Below are positions 36,369 to 47,056 of a stretch of 64,000 nucleotides of DNA, piece after piece. The first letter of the stretch is position 1. The number at the start of each line of letters is the position of its first letter. The DNA is from Camarhynchus parvulus. Lineage: Eukaryota; Chordata; Aves; Passeriformes; Thraupidae. The stretch covers positions 3,866,733 to 3,930,732 of the forward strand of contig NC_044574.1 in the NCBI RefSeq assembly GCF_901933205.1, written 5' to 3'. The translations under genes were made by a program, and so were the position numbers. Under the pieces are notes generated by a model, which was not told where the DNA came from, did not search any database, and saw only the letters and a list, made by a program, of their open reading frames with translations.

Positions 36369-36898
36369 CACCCCACAGTTTCAGTGCTTCTTACAAGCCC
36401 TCCTTGAAGAGCTCAATATTTCCTGTGAATTCATTCCAGTTTTGCCTTCACCTGTGAAACACCAGCTTTTCTTCCCACATTCTGTTTTCGCAAGCCCTGC
36501 ATAGCATTGTCAGAAGCGCATGCACTTCACTGAGATGGAGGAAAGAACTGTGATTATCAAATAATTTACAGAATGTAATTGGATGGAGACAAAGCTATTT
36601 CACTGGCAGACCAAAGTCAAAATCATGGCAAGACTTACAGAACAGGTAGGGAGAAAGTTGGAAGGAGACACAAAAGTGAGTCCTCATGGAAGAGTAGAAA
36701 ACCAGCTCCAACCTCTCCATAAAGTCCTCTTTTTAGACAGGGGAATTTTGGTGTTGTCTGACAGCATTGTCCAATGCCTACATGGGAAATGGGATGTGAA
36801 TTGAAGGCAGTCTCTCCTCTGAAATGGAGGCACAGAATTTGGGATTGTCAGGAGCTGCTCTGTGATCCAACACACTCAGTAGGGCAGCACCATTAAGG
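36369..36898. other. Unannotated, no gene seen
   Basis: Unique-looking spacer. Nothing recognised. Confidence 0.45.
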
Positions 36899-37190
36899 TC
36901 ACAGAAAATCAGAAACTCCGAAATTGAAAGGGAACCACCAGGATCATCCAGTCCAACTCCTGGCCCTGCACAGACACCCCAACAATCCCACCCTGGGCAT
37001 CCCTGAGAGTGTTGTCCAAACTCTCCTGGAGCTCTGGCAGCCTCGTGGCTGTGTCCATTCCCTGGGGAGCCTGGGCAGTGCCAGCACCCTCTGGGGGAAG
37101 AAATTTTTCCTGATCTCCAACATAAATCCCCCTGACCCAGCTCCAGCTGTTCCCTGGGCTCCTCCCACTGGCCACCAGAGCCTGTTGGTA
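36899..37190 (-). mobile_element. CR1 LINE 3' fragment
   Basis: Antisense CR1: 'ggaaccaccaggatcatccagtccaactcctggccctgcac', 'gttgtccaaactctcctgga', 'attccctggggagcctgggcagtgcc', 'ctctgggggaagaaatttttcctgatctccaac' and 'gttccctgggctcctcccactgg'. Same subtype as the 25.6 kb copy, but longer. Confidence 0.92.
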
Positions 37191-37236
37191 TGAAAAAAAG
37201 CAAACAGACATTTTCTCAGCTGTGTTTGTGGTACCT

Positions 37237-37709
37237 TGCCACTGTCATATTTTCTGGAAAAATCCCTTTGCCAGGATTTCTTCTCCTGGGAAGCTGAGAA
37301 ACCTCAGAGAAAAATGAAAGCAGTAATTATCTGATTTGTTTCTCCTGTGTTTTGCTGCTTTGGAACGTGGTTGGAGATTGTTTATCCAACATGTGAATTG
37401 TTTTTACTTAATGACCAATCACAGCCAGCTGTGTCAGGACTCTGGAAGCAGTCACGAGTTTTTCTGAGTATCTTGTTAAGCCTTCTGTCTTTATCCTTTC
37501 TCTATTATTTAGTATAGCATAATATAATATAATATAATATAATATAATATAATATAATATAATATAATATAATATAATATAATATAATATAATATAATAT
37601 AATATAATATAATATAATATAATATAATATATTAATAAATTAGCCTTCTAAGAACCTGGAGTCAGATTCTCAATTCCTCCTTTGTCCTGGGGACCCCAAA
37701 AATACCACG
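37237..37709 (+). mobile_element. Solo ERV LTR F1 with AATAT expansion
   Basis: Flanked by a perfect 6-bp duplication GTACCT (37231-37236 and 37710-37715). It starts TGCCACTGTCATATTTTC and ends AATACCACG. F1 blocks: 'gccaggatttcttctcctgggaagctgagaaacctcag', 'ggttggagattgtttatcc', 'gaccaatcacagccagctgtg', 'tagccttctaagaacctggagtcagattctc' and 'gtcctggggacccc'. It is longer than its relatives because the A/T-rich site near the end became (AATAT)22. Confidence 0.93.
37521..37630 (+). repeat. (AATAT)22 microsatellite in LTR
   Basis: Twenty-two perfect AATAT units. Other F1 copies have only 'tagtatagtattctttaatataatata' here, so the tract grew within this copy. Confidence 0.98.
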
Positions 37710-37715
37710 GTACCT

Positions 37716-39912
37716 CTTTTTTCAGAAAGCTTCAAGAAGAGTTAAACTCTAACCAGCATGATTCTAACAGAGGACATGTGTTTTACAACATCCCCTCTCT
37801 GAGGAGCAATGACTTGCAGAGGTAAAGAGCTTTTTCTCTGCATTAGGTTGCTGCACTGATGTAACTCTGTTCTCTGCATCTGTGCTGCATAAAGCATAAA
37901 CCTACATTATAGATTTGTGCTGCAGCAGTGAGAAAGTGGCTCCATTCCAGTGTCTGGGTACCTCCAAGAAATGAAACTTCTACTGCAACAGACACACAGG
38001 AGTAGATGCATTTTTCTTGAAAAGCCAAATTTTTGGCGACCGCCAATTTTGTTTTCTGAAGGACCAAAACCAACTCAAACTCAAACATGAAAAGACGAAC
38101 CGTAGCTGTAGCAGTCCAAGCAGTGAAAACCCCAAGATTATTTCAATAAAAAGGCAGGAAATTCTTTCAGGATATGATGGTCTGTAAGCACAGCAGCACA
38201 TTGCTGCATAGATCAAGTCACAGGCACTTACCAAGAGGAAAAAAATTTTTGTTAATATTTGTTTAAAGCAAGCCAACTATGCAATGTGTGATTTATATAA
38301 CGTGCCACCTGTCCAAATTATTGGTTTCATTTTTAAAGGAGTAGGAATACATATCTTAGTTTCCAGCTGAGACCTGTTTTAAACAAAAAAAAAAAGGACA
38401 GATAAAACCTTAATTCCTGCTTTCAGTTCAGAAATGAAGCAGGATTTTTCAATCAGACTTGCTGCAAAATCAGAATAGCAGCAAATGCCCCATTGTGTGG
38501 TGTGCATTGACAGGAAAATCCCAGAGATAAAATCCTGCTTTGTGACTTACTCACAAAAGGGAGAAACTGTGGAATCACATGATTTTTAATTTTAAAGTGC
38601 TGGGGAATTTGAACAATAAGTGTTAGATTATAATGCATCTGAAAAGGTGTTGCTATAAATGAAGGCACTGTGGGAAAATTTCCCCTGACTCCTAGGGAAG
38701 GGAATCAGCACAGAACAAGGTCCACAATCTGTCTGCCTTAACTCTCTGACTGTCACCTCAACTATTCATTTAATAAATTTTTTTCTGCCTTAACAGCACT
38801 GAGGTTTCTCTTTTACCTTCAAATTGCCCTAGAACCTTTAATCATTGCAGGGATTACAATAGCCATTTCAAATCAATGTTGTAATTCAGAGCATCCAGGT
38901 TTGCAGGAAACAGTATCACTTCTCCTGAAATGAAAACCGCACAGCCTTAAGTGTAATGTTGTTATCATTTTTCTGTAACTAACTGCTGAAAATTTGACTT
39001 AAATTTACCAAGACATCGATCAAGTTAATTGTTTTGTTGCTTAGCAAGAGAGGAGGAGAACTCAATAGGGTTACTGGAGCAGCAGCTACCTATGGTTAAT
39101 CAAGATTTCAAAATCCTGCTTTGTGGAGACCCATGCAGCTTCAGAAATATGATTTCCCACAGACTGCAGAGCTGCAGGAACAATGACTTGTTTCCAAAAC
39201 TTCTGCAGATAAACAATGAAGTCTTGGTAATTAAGTCCAAAAGTGGGTAAAAGCAACAAAAAAAGCAACACAAAAAGCTCTGTAGGATGAAGATTTTAAA
39301 GTCTGTAACTCTTTTATTTACTCAGAACAAGGTGCATAAACACCAGCGGAGGTTTGGTTTTGGGTTGATTTGGTTTTTGTTTTTAATAAAAGAGCAAATC
39401 ACATGTTTTAAAATATAAGCTTATTTTCCGAAGGGATCAGAGAGACAATCCCTAAATGGAGCATTATGAGTCAGACATCTAGTTAGTTTTAAGGATTTGC
39501 TTCCTGCTGATACAGATATTTTACATCTTATAGTAGTTTAGCAGTGTCAATAAAAAAAGCTTGGGTGTTTTTGGCTTGGTTTTAGTTTGGTATGGGTTTT
39601 TGTTTGATTGTTGGTTTTAGTTTTGGGGTTTTTTTTAGTACCTCTTTTTCAGGTTAGACAAATTCCTTTCCCACTCAGGCAGGAACAAGGATGTCAGTGT
39701 CACTGACGTGGTGTGAATTCACAGAGGTAACTTGAAGGGTTTAATTTACCCTTTGTCAGCAAGTCCTTGGGGGTTTAGAGTTCTGCTCCCTGCGTCAGTG
39801 GAATTGAGGTTGCTTGAAGGCAGGTTTGACTACATCTGTGAGAAAGCACCTGAGCTTAAAAATCCCTTTAACTAATCAATGTAAGGATCTGCATCTTGTC
39901 AGTCATGCAAAA
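37716..39912. other. Unannotated, no gene seen
   Basis: About 2.2 kb of A/T-leaning unique-looking DNA with a G/T-rich run at about 39560-39640. No gene or repeat family recognised. Confidence 0.5.
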
Positions 39913-39963
39913 GTGTCACAGAAAAATGTGTCACAGAAAAATGTGACACAGAATCTGTGTCAC
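39913..39963 (+). repeat. Direct repeats plus near-palindrome
   Basis: GTGTCACAGAAAAAT occurs twice in tandem (39913-39927 and 39928-39942). It is followed by a 10-bp inverted repeat with a one-base centre, GTGACACAGA-A-TCTGTGTCAC (39943-39963). A second overlapping inverted repeat, cagaatctg/cagattctg, extends to about 39970. It adjoins the CR1 3' end, so it may be an altered CR1 tail repeat. Confidence 0.85.
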
Positions 39964-39978
39964 AGATTCTGTCTGGAC

Positions 39979-40545
39979 CACAGAATCATGGGATGGTTTG
40001 AGGAGGAAGGCATCTTAAAGCCCATCCAGTGCCACCCCCTGCCATGGGCAGGGACAACTTCCCCTATCCCAGGTTGCTCCAAGCCCTGTCCCACATGGCC
40101 TTAGACACTTCCAGGGATCCAGGGGCAGCTGCAGCTGCTCTGGGCACCCTGTGCCAGGGCCTCCCCAGAGGGAAGAATTCCTTCTCAATATCCCATCCAT
40201 CCCTGCCCTCTGGCAGTGAGAAGCCATTCACTTTTGTTCTGTCCCTCCATCCTCTGTCCCCAGTCCCTCTCCAGCTCTCCTGGAGCCCCTTTAGGCCCCG
40301 GAAGGGGCTCTGAGCTCTCCCTGGAGCCTTCTCTTCTCCAGGTGAGCACCCCCAGCTCTCCCAGCCTGGCTCCAGCCCCTGGAGCAGCTCTGTGGCCTCC
40401 TCTGGGCTCTCTCCAGCAGCTCCAGGTCCTTCTCATGTTGGCCCCAGGGCTGGAGCATCTCTGCAGGTGGGGTCTCACCTGAGTGGGCAGAGGAGCAGAA
40501 TCCCCCTCCCCTACTGCCCACACTGGGGGATCAGCCCAAGGTAGA
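39979..40545 (-). mobile_element. CR1 LINE 3' region
   Basis: Antisense CR1 from near its 3' terminus (cacagaatcatgggatgg). Blocks in order: 'ccccctgccatgggcaggg', 'gctctgggcaccctgtgccagggcc', 'gagccttctcttctccaggtgagc', 'gtggcctcctctgggctctctccagcagctccaggtcc', 'gcaggtggggtctcacctgagtgggcagaggagcagaatccc'. About 570 bp remain. The 94-134-codon frames across it are artefacts. Confidence 0.93.
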
Positions 40546-42777
40546 AGAAAGTAATTAGAGACATGCCAATTAGCGTCCCAGATTTGCACTGGTCATCTTT
40601 ACTGATGCAAAGAGCAAATAAATTTACCTCCATGCACGGAAAAATAAAGGAGCCAACCAAAGCTGTGAAACTCATTGCCCTACCAGTCAAGTTCTTTCAC
40701 CAAGAGATTGTAGAAGAAAAGGAAAGAGGAGGATCCTTGAAAACTGAATGGGTACCTGACAAGCCAGAGGGAAAAGTCTGGATACACCTGGAGTCCTTCT
40801 GATTCCTGTCAGATGTCACATCAGCTGAGCTACAAGTGGGCTTTTGGCCCTCCAAGAGCTGCTTCATAGAAAATAATATTTAAATTACTAAAGCTGAAGG
40901 AAAAACTGGCTGGAAATGAGAACTGTATGAGTTGGATCTATTTTTCTGAAGAAAAATTATCTACCTGTCACAGACCCCTGCCTTAGGATGAGAAGCAAAT
41001 CCTCCAGAGGTGTTCCTTTCCCCACACCAGCCATTGAGAGTCCAAATAACCATTTTGAAAGGTGCCAAATTTTTGTAGAGCTGCGACAGAATAAATCTGA
41101 TACCCTGAGTGACCCATGCCAAGCCTTTAATTTTCATTGTCCTCTGTAGCCCCTTTGGCCACTTAGAGTGAATAATCCCAGTATTTGGGGGAATCCCATA
41201 TATCCAGGAGGACCATTTATCCATAATTTCCTTCTCCTGTTCCTAGTTTTCATCATGTTTCTGGAATGCACACTGATGGCATAGTTTTATATTACTTCCC
41301 CCTACCAGAATCTGGTAGCACACAGATTTTTCTTTCTGCAATATAACCAAATAAATTAGCATCCAAAAGAAATTTCTATCAAAGACTGCAAGCCTAGAGG
41401 CACAGGAAAATTTGTATTCCTGCAGGAGACAATTATTTGGCTTAAGAAGGATAAAGATTCTGCAGGGATTTGATACTAGCTTAAAATTTGCAGGGGTGTT
41501 ATAACTATAAATCAGGAGGAAAATAAAAAGCCTCAGATGGTCCAAATTGCTGACAATTTTACCTCCACATTTATTTTAGAAAATACATCTAATGGCAAAC
41601 AAGGTTTGTTACTGCTGGGCTTCTCTGTACTGCAGTAGCATCTCAAATACTGCTGGAAGCTTTCCAAGCTCAGCATAAGCTCCACTCTCACTCTGAAAAT
41701 TGTGCATTTCCTCTTTCATGCACCTCAGGAGAGTGTGACATGAGAAAGAAATCTCATCAATGGACCAAATATTGCTCTTCTGACCTGGAGCAATTCCTGG
41801 AATCTGGGTCCTCCTCCAGGTTTTGGAAAAGCAATTAATTGTTGCAGGTGCTTCAGGTGCTCAGCTAGAGACACCTTGAAGAAGGCTGAATTTCAGGACA
41901 TGCTATGCTCTGAATATAATTAGTGGCTTTCAGAAATCTTGGCTTTTCTCGTGCTCTTTGACGGGGAAAGAATTTTCAATTCCCATGGATGGATTAATTT
42001 TATCAGTGGTTTGGGTTTTGTTTATTTATTGGACTGCTGTTGTTTGGGGTGGGTTTTATGGGAACCAGGACTGAAATGTCATTCCTAAAAGACTGCATTA
42101 TATGCTTTGTTTTAAGCATTTATTCTACTGAACAGTAATATTTACAACATCCAAACATAGAGCATTTTGGTTAAAATGAAAGCTGAAATGTCACTGATCA
42201 CTTGAAAGGTGTTTGAGTGTGTTCCCTTTCCCCTTAAACCATTCATTTTACAGTCAAAACCAAAATGTCTCTCACACATCTGTGATCTGTTCCAGCAGGC
42301 TAGTTCCATATAATTCACATGTTGACATCAGAATTATATTCCTGCCATGGAATTAACCACTCAATCACCAAATAATGCAGTGCAACACAATATCTCTGAC
42401 ATTTTTAATACATATCCCTTTTATTCCAGATAAGCCTAATTGCACTCTGCTCTACCCTTTCAAGACACACAGTAGGATTTTATTCTCCCAAGCACAGTGC
42501 TCTGAAGGAAGCCTGACCTGAGATCTGTAAAATCTCACCAGAATTTCAAAAGGCACACAACTGCCTGCACTCACCCCTGATACTAAGCTTAATTGTCTTG
42601 TACCGTTTGTCATCATTTCCCAGCAGGAAAAAAAAAAAAAAAGAGAAATCCACTTGGGAATTTATATTAAAAAACCATGGATTTGTTAGTCTAAAATTAA
42701 TTTTCAGATTTCCATGCCCCTCTGCACAGGTAAGTGAAGCCAATTGGCGTTTCCTTGTTGACTGTTGAAGTCACTCC
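40546..42777. other. Unannotated, no gene seen
   Basis: Unique-looking. Poly-A at about 42630. No coding signal. Confidence 0.5.
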
Positions 42778-43000
42778 CTCCTAGAGGGCACCAGTCTGGT
42801 CAGGCACAGTTTGGTGATGCCCTCCTGGCTGTCTCAGATCACTGCCTTGTCTTGCACATGCCCTAACATTGCATCCATGAGGATCTGCTCCATGATTTTC
42901 CATGCACGCAGGTGAGGCTTACTGGTCTGTAGTTCCCTGAGTCTTCCTTTCTACCTTTTAAAATAATCTGATTGTCACCTCTGGTAGCTGTTTTTGATAC
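42778..43000 (-). mobile_element. Probable CR1-related fragment
   Basis: The plus strand contains 'tgaggatctgctccatgattttccatgcacgcaggtgaggcttactggtctgtagttccctgagtcttcct' (cited in one phrase order), a string I associate with antisense copies of avian CR1-like LINEs ('ggatctgctccatgatcttgccaggcac...ctgtagttccc'). It would lie 5' of the CR1 3' region kept by the other copies. Recognition is from memory and the ends are vague. Confidence 0.45.
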
Positions 43001-43249
43001 TTTAGCCCCTAGTACACAGATTAGAGATTATAAAAGAGCCCTCAACCCTGCCTTGAAAGCCTCTGAGTCCCTTTCAGGTTATCTCAGGATTGACAATGAC
43101 CCATATTCAGAAATCCATGATCCATGCCTCAAAAATCAACACTGAACTCTGCAAACATGAATAAACTCCTGCTCTGAGAACCAGCAAAGGAAGAGAAGTG
43201 CCTCTTCTTTTACAAGTATCTCCCTGTCTTTGGGGTTGTGGGATGGTCT

Positions 43250-43773
43250 TGTTAGGAAAATTAATCCACAAACATCAGAGGTTTATGTCCAAAAAGGAGA
43301 GAGAAGAGTCCTTTTACTTTATTGGAATAAAGGGAGAGGCCATGGGGCATTGCCCTGGGGTCTCAAATTTTTGGAGGACACAGCCTCCCTTTTTATCCCA
43401 ATTTCCTGGCTGCATTTCCCTTCTCTCTTTCCCCATTGGCTGAGGTACTTGAGAGGTTCAGACTTCCCAATATGCCTGATACCAGAGATTTCCCTCTAAT
43501 GTGAGATTTCCCTCCCTTTTAATTAATTCTTACAGAATTTAGGGGTTTTCTTTCCCATTGTTTCTTTCATCTTTCAATGTCTAATTTCATTTATCAGCAA
43601 ACCTACAGTTTATTTGGAAAAGCATATATCTTCTTCCATTCATCAATCAGTGGAATCCTTCCCATTGTTTCTTTTATCTGCCAGTGCTGGTTTTATCTAC
43701 CAGCAGACCCACAGCTTGTTTGTAAAGACAAATCTGCTATTCCTCTCTCTCTCCACCAGTTATGGAGGGATCC
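43250..43773 (-). mobile_element. Probable ERV LTR, family F5
   Basis: Read on the minus strand: duplicated upstream units (43552-43773), then a TATA-type 'gggataaaaaggg' (about 43388-43400), then AATAAA (complement at 43318-43323), then an end at 'ttttcctaaca' (43250), the expected U3-R-U5 order. The right border is not fixed; no target duplication was found. A 162-codon plus-strand frame across it is antisense to the LTR and not coding. Confidence 0.65.
43552..43773 (-). repeat. Two ~110-bp direct repeats in LTR U3
   Basis: Both units begin 'ttcccattgtttctttcatc/tttcttttatc' (43552 and 43659, period 107). They share a 'tatcagcaaacc/taccagcagacc' block, a 'cagtttatttggaaa/cagcttgtttgtaaa' block and an ending in 'gg-atcc'. 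They are diverged, so the duplication is not recent. Confidence 0.8.
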
Positions 43774-45385
43774 TCCACTTGGAATTCCTTGTGAAGTCTG
43801 GGAAGCTGAATCTGGGTGTCTCTCTGTCAGCCCAACAGCAGTTGAGGATCTGGCGGCTACCCTGCAGTGCTGCAGTCCTGGGAATGTGGAAAATGTGGAA
43901 AAGGTCACCCCTCACCTCAGTCCTTCTCTGCTTTTTTTGTTTCATCCTTTCTTACCTGTCTTTTTATCTGGATTTCCTTTTATTCCATTTCTACTGCAAG
44001 ACTCAGCTGCTCTGTTGGCTGCAGTCGGGGAAAATCCTTGGGATGACACAGCCAGAGAGATTTGACACTACAGCCTTAAAGGCAGAGTGAGGCAGCACAG
44101 ATCCTGGATGTCAGATAAAACTCACTAAAGGTAAACTTTGACATCATTTCAGTATGTTTTTTTGTCTTTCAAACAAGCTTTGCCCTACACTTCAACCTGT
44201 GTTTCATATGGTGACCAATCAGATCTATCTGTGCTTTCAAAGTTTCTATTTAACAAACTGTTGTGACTTTCTCTTTTCATTTCACTCCAGCCCCTGCTTT
44301 ATCACCATCTTTTAGACTCAAAAAAGTAGAGACAAAACTGTTGCTCAGCTCTTGAGAACTGCTGCCCTCTTTTCTCATTTGTAGTCATATATTAACTCCT
44401 ACCTTCATTAAGGTAAGGATTTTAAAACATGCAGATCTAATTGCACCTTCTTTCACAGTTAAGTGTCCAAGCCAGTGCATTTTCAGAATGATGAGCCTCT
44501 GAGAGTTTAGATCAAGCAGTTACTTATCTTTGCCATTAAACCCCATTGTTTGGGGTGTTTTAATCTTGGATTGCATTTTGCATTAGCAATTATGACCTGA
44601 GGCCAAACTTTACAACAGCAATGCACCAAGCTTGGCACCACTCCTGTATTTAGCACACAGATAAAATGATCCCTTTTTGCCATGTTGTTGAAGACCCTTA
44701 AATTCTAGTGCTGTTTCTGGGATCTCCATATGCTAATTACAATGAAAATTCGTGCAGTGTTTAGATAGACATACTAAGGTACCTCATTTCTGTTGCCTAA
44801 ATCCAAACCCAAACATTCATTTTTTAAAAATCCCTTTTTAATTTTTAAGTACCTTGCTAGTACATAGTGAATAATTTGATGAAAATGGAGGCTTTCATTC
44901 AATTACATTCGTACAATTTGCCCAGTTTGTATCTTTTTCAAGCCTCTGTATAATTGCCTACACTTTATTCCTTCCCTGCAGCTGTGTTCCTGAATGTATT
45001 TCATGGATTGTTGAAGTGCATTCCCAAAATGTCCTCTAAGGATGTTCAATCTTACTTAAGCAATGAATTAAATTTTTTTCCCTGAGTCACGGTTATATTG
45101 GACAAGCAGGTATCTATTTGTCAAGATGTCTTGATTTCTTAACACTTTTGAGCTTTGGGGTCTTCCATTTCATTAGCTGTTGACATCTGGACTATACTAA
45201 ACCCAGAAAAAGGAAATTACAGTGACATTCACATCTGCTTAGGCCTTGTTAATGCTCTTGAGTACAGTCCTTCTTGCAAAGACTGCACTTCTGAGGCACT
45301 TATTTATAAAGAATAATCAGTCCAAAAGCCCTCTCTACTGCCGTGACTTTCAAGATACTTACAATGCAGCACACTTTGTTGTCAG
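43774..45385. other. Unannotated, no gene seen
   Basis: Unique-looking, apart from a possible continuation of the F5 LTR to about 44090 that I cannot confirm. No gene recognised. Confidence 0.45.
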
Positions 45386-46490
45386 AGAATCACAGAATTA
45401 TGGAATGGTTCGGGGTGGAAGGGATCTTAAAGATCCAGTCCCACCCTTGCCATGGGCAGGGACACCTTCCACCATCCCAGGCTGCTCCAAGCTCCATCCA
45501 GCCTGGCCTTGGGCACTTCCAGGGATCCAGGGGCAGCCACAGCTTCTCTGGGCACCCTGTGCCAGGGCCTGTCCATCCTCAGAAGTAAAGAATTCTTTTT
45601 AATATCTTATCTAAACCTACTCTCTGTCAGTGTGAGGCCGTTCCCTGTGTCCTGTCACTCCAGACCCTTGTCAATAATGTCTCTCCATATTTCCTGTGGG
45701 TTCCTTTCTGGAATTGAAGGCCACAATGAGGTCACTCCAGAACTTTCTCTTCTCCACGTGAACAATCCCTGCTCTCCCAGCCTTTCCTCCCAGCAGAGCT
45801 GCTCCATCCCTCTGATCATCCTGGTGCCTCCTCTGGATTTCCTCCAGCAGCTCCAGGTCCCTCCTGTGCTGGGTCCTAGGGCTGGAGCAGCTCTGCAGGT
45901 GGGGTCTCACCTGAGGGGTCAGAGGGGCAGAATCCTCCCCTTTTCCTGTTGGGGGATCAGAATCCTCTCTTTCCTGCTTGGGATCAGAATCCCCTCCCCT
46001 TTCCTGCTGGGGATCAGAATCCCCCTTGCCTGCTGGGGATCAGGATCCCCCTTGCCTGCTGGGGATCAGAATCCCCTCCCCTTTCCTGCTGGGGATCAGA
46101 ATCCCCCTTTTCCTGCTTGGGATCAGAATCCCCCTTTCCTGCTGGGGATCAGGATCCCCCTTTCCTCCTGGGGGATCAGAATCCCCCCTTTTCCTGCTTG
46201 GGATCAGAATCCCCCTTTTCCTGCTGGGGATCAGAATCCCCCTTTTCCTGCTTGGGATCAGAATCCCCCTTTCCTGCTGGGGATCAGGATCCCCCTTTCC
46301 TCCTGGGGGATCAGAATCCCCCCTTTTCCTGCTTGGGATCAGAATCCCCCTTTCCTTCTGGGGATCAGAATCCCCCGTGCCTGCTTGGGATCAGCGTCCC
46401 CCTTTTCCTGCTTGGGACCAGCCCAGGGCACAGAGGGTTCTGGGCTGTGAGTGCCCATGGCTGGGGCATATTCAGCCTCTTGTCCTACTG
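45386..46490 (-). mobile_element. CR1 LINE with internal minisatellite
   Basis: Antisense CR1 from its 3' terminus ('aatcacagaattatggaatgg'): 'cttgccatgggcagggacacc', 'gggcaccctgtgccagggcctg', 'gtgcctcctctggatttcctccagcagctccaggtcc', 'gcaggtggggtctcacctgaggggtcagaggggcagaatcc'. At the place where the 40 kb copy reads 'gaatccccctcccctactgcccacactgggggatcagccca' this copy carries about 17 tandem units. CR1 text then resumes ('gaccagcccagggcacag', 'gctgtgagtgcccatggctgg'). Confidence 0.92.
45953..46413 (+). repeat. ~17-unit GGGATCAG minisatellite
   Basis: Units of 26-30 bp of the form GGGATCAGAATCCCCCTTTTCCTGCT, each differing slightly (gatcagg, ccttgcctg, tcctcctgg). Five successive units (from about 46096) are followed by five nearly identical ones in the same order of variants, a higher-order repeat of about 135 bp. 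All three plus frames are open across it, giving frames up to 332 codons (45452-46450) that are artefacts. Confidence 0.95.
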
Positions 46491-46635
46491 TGGCATTTTT
46501 TGCTTCAACACACAGGAAAAATTTTACCAGTTTGCCTTTTGGGTTTAATCTTATTCAAATTTCTTAGCTGTTAATTACAAACAGATTAAAGGCATTTCTG
46601 CTTTTCCGAGGTTCCAATGCACTTAGGGAGTTACC

Positions 46636-47050
46636 TGTAGTAAAATCAGGGTGCCCCTGGTGAAGGAAATTATTGGCATCTGACTCCATTGATTCAGAAG
46701 GCTGAACAACTGCTTTATTAAACTATATTATATTGCATTATACTATATTATATTAAAGAAATACTGTACTACAAAGAATACTAAAGAAAACTCACGATTG
46801 TCTCCCTAGACAGCTAGAACAGTGATTGGCTAAGGCAACAAAACAATCTTTAGCAGAATCTAATTGACAAATCACTTCAGGTAAACAATCTTCCTAACAC
46901 ACTTCACATGTGCAAAACCAACAGGAGTAGCAAGTAGAGATAAGAATTGTTTTCTCTTTCTTCTCTCTGTGCTTCTCCAGGAAAAAAAAAAAACCAAAAA
47001 CCTTGAGGGAGAAAATTATGTCTCTGTGTTCAGAGAATGTGAATGCTACA
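46636..47050 (-). mobile_element. Solo ERV LTR, family F1
   Basis: The minus strand begins TGTAGCATTCACATTCTC and ends GATTTTACTACA. Flanks GTTACC (46630-46635) and CTTACC (47051-47056) agree at 5 of 6. It is more diverged than most F1 copies, has a poly-A run (46981-46992), and keeps 'gattgtttacctgaagtgattt' and 'agccaatcactg'. Confidence 0.87.
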
Positions 47051-47056
47051 CTTACC

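Noticed and set aside
43577..44090. Two 158-162-codon forward frames with hydrophobic stretches
   Set aside because: They lie antisense across the F5 LTR repeats and overlap each other in different frames. No family resemblance.
45452..46574. Three overlapping forward open frames of 332, 199 and 198 codons with repeated proline-rich motifs
   Set aside because: They come wholly from antisense CR1 plus the tandem 26-30 bp array. All three frames are open together, which marks repeat composition, not coding.
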